A program made the position numbers and the translations under genes. The notes beneath the pieces are model-generated. The model had not been told where the DNA came from, did not search any database, and saw nothing but the letters and a program-made list of their open reading frames with translations. From Nitrospirota bacterium (GTDB lineage Bacteria > Nitrospirota > 9FT-COMBO-42-15 > HDB-SIOI813), in the NCBI GenBank assembly GCA_016214375.1, contig JACROQ010000186.1, positions 1 through 5,149 of the forward strand: 5,149 bases of DNA. Reading direction: 5' to 3'. Shown here piece by piece: positions 1 to 5,149 of the stretch (within the stretch, counting starts at the first letter, position 1; each line of letters begins with the position of its first letter).

Positions 1-3
1 GAA

Positions 4-28
4 TCTGATAAAACAATGGGTTATCAGA
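4..28. repeat. Small inverted repeat (8-bp arms) in the ftsH leader
   Basis: TCTGATAA at 4-11 is the exact reverse complement of TTATCAGA at 21-28, with a 9-nt loop between. It could form a short AT-rich hairpin in a transcript. No T-run follows it, so it does not look like an intrinsic terminator. It may be the tail of an element or of an upstream gene's 3' region outside the window. Its role is unknown. Confidence 0.4.
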
Positions 29-57
29 CCCTTCGCTTCGCTCAGGGTGACATCTGA

Positions 58-78
58 GGACTTTTTACGAGTTCATCA
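58..78. repeat. Half-copy of dispersed repeat motif (GGACTTTTTACGA)
   Basis: The 13-mer GGACTTTTTACGA at 58-70 is identical to 2096-2108, which lies in the right arm of the large palindrome between ftsH and folP. After that the two diverge (GTTCATCA here, AGCCGTCA there). The preceding stretch at 29-52, with CCCTTCGCTTCGCTCAGGG, has the look of repeat-derived intergenic DNA, but no second copy of it is in this window. I infer a solo arm or eroded copy of the same repeat family. No opposite arm is visible within bases 1-130. Confidence 0.5.
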
Positions 79-92
79 TGTTATAGTATTCT
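64..92 (+). promoter_or_regulatory. Possible sigma70-type promoter for ftsH (weak)
   Basis: TTTACG at 64-69 (4 of 6 matches to the -35 consensus) and TATTCT at 87-92 (4 of 6 to the -10) are separated by 17 nt, placing a start point near base 99, about 30 nt before ftsH. The surrounding 79-110 is AT-rich. Both boxes are mediocre, and the -35 box lies inside the repeat motif, so this is only a candidate. No heat-shock (sigma32-like) promoter or CIRCE-type operator was seen. Confidence 0.22.
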
Positions 93-130
93 AATAATTT
101 ACCCAATACTTTGTGAGGACAATCTAACCT

Positions 131-1927
131 ATGAATTCCTTTTATAAAAACTTAGTCCTGTGGCTCATCATAGGCGTGGTCATGATCCTTCTATATTATC
201 TCTCCCAGCAGACCGCCCCTCCGGCCACGGAGATCGTGTTCAGTGACTTTCTGAACAGGGTCGAGAAGGGAGAGGTTGCCGAGGTGGTGATCAAACTGAA
301 TCAGATCAGCGGTGTGCTGAAGGATGGGAAAAAGTTCAGCACCTATACCACAGACTATCCTAATCTCGTAGATGCTTTGAGAGAGAAGGATATCAAGATT
401 ACTGTTAAGCCGCCTGATGAAACCCCATGGTATATAGCGTTCTTATTTTCCTGGGGGCCGATCCTGCTCTTAGTCGGGGTATGGATCTTCTTTATGCGGC
501 AGACCCAGATGGGGGGGAACCGTGCCCTCTCCTTTGGCAAGAGCCGTGCGAGGCTCCTCACCGAGGAGCGTAAAAAGGTGACGTTTGCGGATGTTGCCGG
601 GGTAGACGAGGCCAAGGAAGAGGTCCAGGAGATTATCGAATTTTTAAAGGACCCGCCCAAGTTTCAAAAACTCGGCGGCAGGATCCCAAAGGGTGTCCTG
701 ATTGTCGGTCCTCCGGGGACCGGCAAGACCCTCCTTGCAAAGGCGATCGCCGGTGAGGCGAATGTCCCGTTCTTCAACATCAGCGGCTCTGATTTTGTCG
801 AGATGTTCGTCGGCGTCGGGGCATCGCGGGTAAGAGACCTGTTTGAGCAGGGGAAGAAGCACGCACCGTGTATCATATTCATCGATGAAATCGATGCAGT
901 GGGGAGATTACGCGGCGCAGGTTTGGGGGGCGGACACGATGAGCGTGAGCAGACACTAAACCAGCTCCTGGTGGAGATGGATGGCTTTGAAACGAACGAA
1001 GGGGTAATCCTGATTGCGGCCACGAACAGACCGGATGTCCTTGACCCTGCACTCCTGAGACCTGGAAGATTCGACAGACAGATCGTGGTCGGGAGGCCGG
1101 ATGTGAGAGGAAGGGTTGGAATCCTGAAAGTACATACTAAAAAAATACCCTTATCAGGCGATGTAACTTTGGAGACCATTGCACGGGGCACGCCGGGCTT
1201 CTCCGGCGCCGAACTTGCTAACCTTGTGAATGAGGCTGCCCTTTTTGCTGCACGGATGGATAAGAAGGTCGTAGAGATGGAGGATTTTGAAGCTGCCAAG
1301 GATAAAGTGCTGATGGGCGTGGAGAGAAAGAGTCTGCTTATCAGTGAACAGGAAAAGAAGAATACAGCCTATCACGAGGCGGGACATACTCTGGTGGCGA
1401 AACTTCTGCCTGGTACAGATCCGATACATAAGGTGACCATCATCCCAAGAGGAAGGGCGCTCGGGGTAACACAGCAATTGCCTGTCGATGACAAGTACAC
1501 CTATTCAAAGGAGTATCTCTATGCAAACATTGCTGTACTGTTAGGCGGAAGAGTCGCTGAAGAATTGATGCTCAACCATATGACGACAGGGGCCGGCAAT
1601 GATATAGAAAGGGCCACTGACCTGGCCAGAAAGATGGTCTGTGAATGGGGGATGAGCGAAAGGCTGGGCCCCCTTACTTTTGGCAAAAAACAGGAAGAGA
1701 TCTTCCTGGGCCGGGAGATAGCCCAGCACAGGGATTACAGTGAACAGACGGCGCTCTTGATTGACGAGGAGGTCAAGCGGCTGGTGATAGAAAACTACGA
1801 TAGGACCATGAAGCTTTTAAAAGACAACATCAATACCCTGAAGGCCCTGGCAGAGGCATTACTGGAGAATGAGGTATTAGACGGCCCGGAGATTGATGAG
1901 ATTATTAGAACTACGACCGCTGTGTAG
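131..1927 (+). CDS. ftsH: ATP-dependent zinc metalloprotease FtsH
   Basis: FtsH is a membrane-anchored hexameric AAA+ protease that pulls misfolded or unassembled membrane proteins and short-lived regulators through its pore and degrades them. The 598-aa protein has a first membrane segment at about residues 8-24, a small extracytoplasmic domain (about 30-98) and a second membrane segment at about 101-122. The AAA+ module shows Walker A GPPGTGKT (193-200), pore loop MFVGVG (225-230, with Phe226), Walker B IIFIDEID (248-255) and the second region of homology with arginine fingers Arg310 and Arg313. The peptidase domain has HEAGH (His415, Glu416, His419) and the likely third zinc ligand Asp491 in GAGND. 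The C-terminal part (about 540-590) is helical and ends without a long tail, so the protein is shorter than the roughly 644-aa E. coli FtsH. The start ATG has GAGGA at 115-119, 11 nt upstream. All catalytic residues are intact. Confidence 0.98.
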   Translation: MNSFYKNLVLWLIIGVVMILLYYLSQQTAPPATEIVFSDFLNRVEKGEVAEVVIKLNQISGVLKDGKKFSTYTTDYPNLVDALREKDIKITVKPPDETPWYIAFLFSWGPILLLVGVWIFFMRQTQMGGNRALSFGKSRARLLTEERKKVTFADVAGVDEAKEEVQEIIEFLKDPPKFQKLGGRIPKGVLIVGPPGTGKTLLAKAIAGEANVPFFNISGSDFVEMFVGVGASRVRDLFEQGKKHAPCIIFIDEIDAVGRLRGAGLGGGHDEREQTLNQLLVEMDGFETNEGVILIAATNRPDVLDPALLRPGRFDRQIVVGRPDVRGRVGILKVHTKKIPLSGDVTLETIARGTPGFSGAELANLVNEAALFAARMDKKVVEMEDFEAAKDKVLMGVERKSLLISEQEKKNTAYHEAGHTLVAKLLPGTDPIHKVTIIPRGRALGVTQQLPVDDKYTYSKEYLYANIAVLLGGRVAEELMLNHMTTGAGNDIERATDLARKMVCEWGMSERLGPLTFGKKQEEIFLGREIAQHRDYSEQTALLIDEEVKRLVIENYDRTMKLLKDNINTLKALAEALLENEVLDGPEIDEIIRTTTAV

Positions 1928-1960
1928 CGTCCATGTCTGTTTATTTTTGTCTTCAATTTT

Positions 1961-1980
1961 GACAGCCTCGTAAAAAGTCT
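1961..1980. repeat. Degenerate extra arm of the palindromic element
   Basis: GACAGCCTCGTAAAAAGTCT at 1961-1980 matches the left terminal repeat at 1989-2005 in 15 of its first 17 bases, in direct orientation and offset by 28 bp. It matches the reverse complement of the right arm (2096-2115) in 17 of 20 bases. It could therefore compete with the 1989 arm for pairing. It may be a remnant of an earlier copy or a tandem duplication of the element's end. Confidence 0.6.
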
Positions 1981-1988
1981 CGACAGCG

Positions 1989-2115
1989 GACGGCTTCGTA
2001 AAAAGCTCCATATGCAAGGCGCGCAAATCCTGAGGAATGAGGCGTACTTTTTAGGTACGCCGCAGTGACGAAGGATGCAGCGCAACGCCGCAGATGGACT
2101 TTTTACGAAGCCGTC
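1989..2115. repeat. 127-bp imperfect palindrome with terminal inverted repeats (MITE/REP-like)
   Basis: The left end begins GACGGCTTCGTAAAAAG (1989-2005) followed by CTCCA. The right end (2095-2115) is its reverse complement over 21 bases, with one extra C (base 2006) in the left arm. The interior also pairs imperfectly. At the centre, GGCGTAC (2041-2047) and GTACGCC (2055-2061) form a 7-bp stem around the loop TTTTTAG. The whole unit could fold as one long hairpin. It carries no transposase gene, so if mobile it would be non-autonomous. No clean target-site duplication is visible: the left outer flank is ...CAGCG and the right is AGTTT.... It fills most of the ftsH-folP gap and ends 18 nt before the preferred folP start, with the open folP frame reading through its right half. 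No T-run follows the central stem, so it is not a typical intrinsic terminator. The mobile-element interpretation is inference; the palindrome is directly seen. Confidence 0.85.
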
Positions 2116-2133
2116 AGTTTTAATTTCTTATCG

Positions 2134-2958
2134 GTGGAAACTTTTCACGATAGAACCTGCTTGATGGGGATCATTAATGTGACCCCGGATTCCTTCTCGG
2201 ATGGAGGTCTGTTTTTTGATGCAGGAAAGGCTGTTGACCATGGGCTTGTGTTAGAGGCTGAAGGCGCTGATATCATCGATGTGGGGGGCGAGTCTACCCG
2301 GCCAGGGGCCATGCCTGTACCGGCTGAAGAAGAGATTAAAAGGGTTATCCCGGTCATTAAGGCCCTGTCGGCCAAAGTAAAGGTCCCCATATCCATCGAT
2401 ACCTACAAGGCAGAAGTTGCTGAATTAGCTATAGAGGCCGGGGCATCTATCATAAACGACATCAGCGCCCTGAGATTCGACCCGGATATGGTGAATGTAG
2501 CACGGGGGCATAAAACCCCTGTGGTGCTGATGCACATGCTCGGAAGCCCAAGGGATATGCAGATGAATCCTGCATACGACGATGTCGTGCAGGATGTTTA
2601 TCATTTTCTCAGAGAGAGGATAGAGTATGCAGAAAGAAATGGCATCCGGCATGAAGAGATCATCATAGATCCCGGGATTGGTTTTGGGAAGAGACTCCAT
2701 CATAATCTTTCACTGATCAAACATCTTGAGGTATTTAAAGGCTTGCACTGTCCCATTCTGATCGGACCGTCGCGAAAATCTTTTATCGGCGAGATATTAA
2801 GGCAGCCAGTGGATGAGAGGATAGAAGGAACAGCGGCCATTGTTGCAATCGCTATCATGAAGGGGGCCAATATCATCCGGGTCCACGATGTAAAGATCAT
2901 GAAAACTATCGCCAGGATGGTTGACGCGATAGAAGCAGTGAATGGTGAATGGTTCTAA
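2134..2958 (+). CDS. folP: Dihydropteroate synthase FolP
   Basis: FolP condenses p-aminobenzoate with 6-hydroxymethyl-7,8-dihydropterin pyrophosphate to give 7,8-dihydropteroate in cytosolic folate synthesis, and it is the sulfonamide target. It is a TIM barrel. Numbering from GTG 2134 (274 aa, usual length for the family), it shows MGIINVTPDSFSDGG (11-25), DVGGESTRPGA (49-59), SIDTYK (87-92), NDI (108-110), MHM (133-135), DPGIGFGK (179-186, pterin-site Lys), GPSRKSF (211-217) and RVHDV (249-253, Arg-His of the pyrophosphate site). All signature motifs are intact. The start is uncertain. The frame is open back to GTG 2065, which would give 297 aa with the first 17 codons made of repeat DNA. 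TTG 2161 and ATG 2164 would begin right at the first motif strand. GTG 2134 leaves about 10 residues before MGIINVTP, as in compact family members, but has no clear Shine-Dalgarno sequence. It ends 6 nt before cdaA. Confidence 0.93.
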   Translation: METFHDRTCLMGIINVTPDSFSDGGLFFDAGKAVDHGLVLEAEGADIIDVGGESTRPGAMPVPAEEEIKRVIPVIKALSAKVKVPISIDTYKAEVAELAIEAGASIINDISALRFDPDMVNVARGHKTPVVLMHMLGSPRDMQMNPAYDDVVQDVYHFLRERIEYAERNGIRHEEIIIDPGIGFGKRLHHNLSLIKHLEVFKGLHCPILIGPSRKSFIGEILRQPVDERIEGTAAIVAIAIMKGANIIRVHDVKIMKTIARMVDAIEAVNGEWF

Positions 2959-2964
2959 GGTAAA

Positions 2965-3837
2965 ATGATGGGATTCATACAGGACATACTCAAAGAAATA
3001 CGATGGCAGGATATCATAGATATCCTCATCATCACCTTTGTATTCTACCGCCTCTTACTTTTGATCAAGGGCACACGGGCCTTTCAGATGCTCATGGGGC
3101 TTGTCATCCTCTTCATCGCCTATGTGGTATCCAAATGGGCAGGTCTGTACACCCTGGAATGGTTGATTCAAAGCCTCTGGTCCTATATCGTATTGGCGCT
3201 CATCATTCTCTTCCAGCCGGAGATCCGAAGGGCACTGGCCCAGATGGGTCAAAACCCCCTGACACAACGCCTGATATCTATAGAAGAGTCAAAGAACATA
3301 GAAGAGATCATCCGGGCATGCGTCTCCTTGGCCAACAAGAAGATAGGAGCTATCTTAGTCATTGAACGCAACACACAACTGCGCGATCTCGTTGAGATGG
3401 GCATCCCCTTAGATGCCAGGATAACCAAAGAATTACTCACCAGTATATTCCTCCCCTACTCCCCTATCCATGACGGGGCTATCATTATCAACGGCGACAG
3501 GATAGCGGCAGGAGGGTGCTTTCTGCCGCTCACCCTCAGCCCCAATATAAGCAAATCTCTCGGAACGAGGCACAGGGCCGCTATTGGTGTTACTGAAGAG
3601 ACGGACGCCGTGGCCATAGTCGTCTCTGAGGAGACAGGCACTATCTCTGTCAGTATCGGGGGGGATATGACCAGGGATTTGGATGCGGCCGCCTTAAGAC
3701 GGTTATTGACAAGGATATTCCAGCGGGAGAGAAAAAAAGAGAGGAATCACTGGCTGGGGAAGATAGAATCCCTGTTCCCAAGACGGATGAAGGAGAGTAT
3801 CCGGAAGATAGTGACCGGAGAAGAGCTGAGTAAATAA
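2965..3837 (+). CDS. cdaA: Diadenylate cyclase CdaA (DisA_N/DAC domain, membrane)
   Basis: CdaA (YbbP/DacA family) makes the second messenger cyclic-di-AMP from two ATP at the cytoplasmic face of the membrane. The 290-aa protein has three predicted membrane segments at about residues 16-34, 41-57 and 70-84, then the conserved FQPEIRRAL stretch (83-91) and a short coiled linker. The DAC catalytic domain (about 108-235) carries the hallmark DGA (170-172) and GTRHR (200-204) motifs, plus SEETG (221-225). The C-terminal tail (about 250-290) is basic and probably helical. All active-site motifs are intact, so activity is expected. Two adjacent ATGs (2965 and 2968) are possible starts. TAAGG at 2956-2960 sits 4 nt from the first and 7 nt from the second, so the second (MGFIQ...) may be the true start. 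The ybbR-glmM neighbours are the known regulatory partners of this cyclase family. Confidence 0.96.
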   Translation: MMGFIQDILKEIRWQDIIDILIITFVFYRLLLLIKGTRAFQMLMGLVILFIAYVVSKWAGLYTLEWLIQSLWSYIVLALIILFQPEIRRALAQMGQNPLTQRLISIEESKNIEEIIRACVSLANKKIGAILVIERNTQLRDLVEMGIPLDARITKELLTSIFLPYSPIHDGAIIINGDRIAAGGCFLPLTLSPNISKSLGTRHRAAIGVTEETDAVAIVVSEETGTISVSIGGDMTRDLDAAALRRLLTRIFQRERKKERNHWLGKIESLFPRRMKESIRKIVTGEELSK

Positions 3838-4499
3838 TGGCCTACTTTAAAGACCTGTTCCTCAACAATCTTTCTCTGAAATTAATCTCCCTTTTTTTTG
3901 CCGCCACCCTATGGTTCTATGTCACCCCTATTGCACCCAAAGACACCCTGGAAGTCAATTATGTCCTGCCGCTTGAATTAAAAAATATCCCTCCGAATAT
4001 GATGACTGTAGGAAAGATTGAGGAACGCATCGGGGTGAGGTTGAAAGGGGGACAGGGTGTTATCAGGGATATCAATCCGGATAAGCTGAGTGTCAGTCTT
4101 GACCTCTCCAATGCCTCAGAAGGGGTCAGATTCTATAACCTTGATCCCGACAATATCAATGTGCCGTCCAATATCGATGTCGTCAGAATAGAACCCAGGA
4201 CCATAAAGATTGATATGGTCAAGTTAAAGAGAAAGGATGTGGATGTGAAGGTAACCCTCACAGGGAACCCCGCGTCAGGTTACCGGGTGAAACGAATCTC
4301 TGTAAATCCCGCGGTGATCACCATTGAAGGGCCTGAGGCCGAGGTAAAGGATATCTCTTCCTTAGAAGGTCTGACGATCAATGTGACAGAGAGGAAAAGA
4401 AGTTTTTCACGGGAGGTCAAGATCGGGACACCCCAGCGGAATGTAAGGATCATAGGCAAGGATGTGGTCATCGTGGATGTGGAGGTCGACAAATCATGA
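3837..4499 (+). CDS. ybbR: YbbR-domain protein, CdaA regulator (CdaR)
   Basis: This is a membrane-anchored extracytoplasmic protein of the YbbR/CdaR family, which in Firmicutes binds CdaA and modulates cyclic-di-AMP synthesis. The 220-aa product has a short cytoplasmic N-terminus and one membrane anchor at about residues 12-29. Two YbbR beta-rich repeats follow, at about 35-127 and 130-219. The second is the clearer one, with GYRVKRISVNPAVITIEGPE (148-167). It is shorter than Bacillus CdaR, which has four YbbR repeats. There are no enzymatic motifs. Its ATG overlaps the cdaA stop by one base (TAATG), and its own stop overlaps the glmM start, which implies coupled translation. The regulatory role here is inferred from the family and the gene order; whether it activates or inhibits CdaA in this organism cannot be read from the sequence. 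Confidence 0.92.
   Translation: MAYFKDLFLNNLSLKLISLFFAATLWFYVTPIAPKDTLEVNYVLPLELKNIPPNMMTVGKIEERIGVRLKGGQGVIRDINPDKLSVSLDLSNASEGVRFYNLDPDNINVPSNIDVVRIEPRTIKIDMVKLKRKDVDVKVTLTGNPASGYRVKRISVNPAVITIEGPEAEVKDISSLEGLTINVTERKRSFSREVKIGTPQRNVRIIGKDVVIVDVEVDKS
4481..4486 (+). promoter_or_regulatory. Strong Shine-Dalgarno site for glmM inside ybbR
   Basis: GGAGGT lies 9 nt before the ATG at 4496, within the last codons of ybbR. It is the clearest ribosome binding site in the window and fixes the glmM start. Together with the ATGA stop/start overlap, it suggests that glmM is translated efficiently both by reinitiation and by new initiation. Confidence 0.75.
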
Positions 4500-5149
4500 G
4501 AAAACTTTTTGGCACGGATGGGATCAGGGGCATGGCGAATGTAGAACCGATGACGTCGGAGATGGCGGTTAAATTAGGCCGCGCCGCAGCATATCTTTTC
4601 AAAAAGAGGAAAAACAAGAAGGGCCATCATAGAATCGTCATCGGAAAGGACACCCGTCTCTCAGGGTATATGTTTGAAGGGGCCCTGACATCGGGGATAT
4701 GCTCCATGGGCGTTGACGTATTACTGGTGGGGCCGATGCCGACCCCGGCCATCGCATTTCTCACAAGGAGCTTCATGGCGGATGCAGGCGTTGTCATATC
4801 GGCATCCCATAATCTGTTCGAAGATAACGGCATCAAGTTTTTCTCGGAAAATGGATTTAAACTCCCGGATGAGTATGAGAAGGAGATAGAAGACATCATC
4901 TTTTCAGGAGAGATTGATAACCTGCGGCCTACAGGGAACAGTCTTGGAAAGGCCTTCAGGATTGACGATGCGGACGGAAGATATATCGAGTTTGTAAAGA
5001 ATACGATCCCGAAAGGGATAGACTTTGAAGGCATCAAGACAGCCGTTGACTGTGCGAATGGGGCGGCCTATAAGATTACGCCCACGGTATTGCTGGAACT
5101 GGGGGCGAACATCATCACCATAGGTGACAAGCCGGACGGGGTGAATATC
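4496..5149 (+). CDS. glmM: Phosphoglucosamine mutase GlmM (5' part, runs off the window)
   Basis: GlmM interconverts glucosamine-6-phosphate and glucosamine-1-phosphate, the step before GlmU on the way to UDP-GlcNAc for peptidoglycan and lipopolysaccharide. The 218 codons present cover domain 1 and the start of domain 2 of a family of about 450 residues. The protein opens MRKLFGTDGIRG (1-12), the phosphohexomutase N-terminal signature. GKDTRLSGY (50-58) follows, then the active-site loop ISASHN (101-106), in which Ser104 is the serine expected to carry the phosphate, and DNGIKFF (110-116). VDCANGAA (184-191) marks domain 2. The loop reads SASHNL where the family typically has SASHNP (Leu107, codon CTG). 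The metal-binding DGDAD motif would lie beyond the window edge. The gene overlaps the ybbR stop by 4 nt (ATGA) and has GGAGGT upstream. In Firmicutes GlmM binds and inhibits CdaA, which matches this linkage. Confidence 0.96.
   Translation, partial: MRKLFGTDGIRGMANVEPMTSEMAVKLGRAAAYLFKKRKNKKGHHRIVIGKDTRLSGYMFEGALTSGICSMGVDVLLVGPMPTPAIAFLTRSFMADAGVVISASHNLFEDNGIKFFSENGFKLPDEYEKEIEDIIFSGEIDNLRPTGNSLGKAFRIDDADGRYIEFVKNTIPKGIDFEGIKTAVDCANGAAYKITPTVLLELGANIITIGDKPDGVNI

Noticed and set aside
31..47. CCCTTCGCTTCGCTCAGGG region as a hairpin or operator
   Set aside because: Only about 4 bp of the ends pair cleanly, and no second copy is in the window. It is described only as possible repeat-derived DNA.
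664..1299. 211-aa open frame on the - strand opposite ftsH
   Set aside because: It is a shadow of the strongly conserved AAA+ domain on the + strand. It has no recognisable domain and shows low-complexity, Ser/Pro-rich composition typical of antisense frames.
2041..2061. Central stem of the palindrome as a Rho-independent terminator for ftsH
   Set aside because: The 7-bp stem GGCGTAC/GTACGCC has its T-run in the loop, not after the stem, so it lacks the terminator layout.
2065..2133. GTG 2065 as the main folP start
   Set aside because: It would add 23 residues, 17 of them made of repeat DNA, before a normal family N-terminus. It is kept only as an alternative because its weak AGG is no worse than the signals at the other starts.
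3003..3365. 120-aa + strand frame inside cdaA
   Set aside because: It overlaps the membrane domain of CdaA in another frame, is rich in His/Pro/Gly, and has no independent signals.
4627..5037. 136-aa open frame on the - strand opposite glmM
   Set aside because: The + strand encodes an uninterrupted GlmM with family motifs across this whole interval. The antisense product resembles nothing known.
1..5149. CRISPR array, tRNA/rRNA genes, riboswitch, toxin-antitoxin or phage genes
   Set aside because: I looked for repeat-spacer periodicity, tRNA-like folds, and riboswitch-type leaders ahead of folP and cdaA. None could be supported, and the genes are all standard housekeeping families.

Overview
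The window carries a conserved bacterial housekeeping cluster, all on the + strand, in the order ftsH, folP, cdaA, ybbR (cdaR), glmM. The last gene runs off the right edge. The order, the FtsH sequence style and the mid-range base composition fit a Gram-negative-type anaerobe of the Desulfobacterota (former Deltaproteobacteria) or Nitrospirota. This placement is inferred from recalled family resemblance, not from a search, and a neighbouring phylum is possible.

Layout: bases 1-130 are non-coding leader DNA holding a small inverted repeat, one half-copy of a dispersed repeat motif (13-mer GGACTTTTTACGA) and a weak possible promoter for ftsH. Bases 131-1927 are a complete ftsH (598 aa membrane AAA+ zinc protease). 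Bases 1928-2133 are an intergenic gap dominated by a 127-bp imperfect palindrome (1989-2115) with near-perfect 21-22 bp terminal inverted repeats, plus a third degenerate arm at 1961-1980. It looks like a MITE- or REP-like dispersed element. folP (dihydropteroate synthase) follows, ending at 2958. Its start is ambiguous because the open frame runs back into the palindrome. cdaA (diadenylate cyclase, 2965-3837), ybbR/cdaR (3837-4499) and glmM (phosphoglucosamine mutase, from 4496) follow with a 6-nt gap, a 1-nt overlap and a 4-nt overlap, so they are almost certainly co-transcribed and probably translationally coupled.

Functionally, FtsH does membrane protein quality control and FolP makes the folate precursor dihydropteroate. 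CdaA, YbbR/CdaR and GlmM form the well-known module linking cyclic-di-AMP synthesis to the step that makes glucosamine-1-phosphate for peptidoglycan and, in Gram-negatives, lipopolysaccharide. No new multi-gene system is visible. The points most worth a second look are the palindromic element abutting and possibly rewriting the 5' end of folP, and a Pro-to-Leu change in the otherwise classic SASHNP active-site loop of GlmM.
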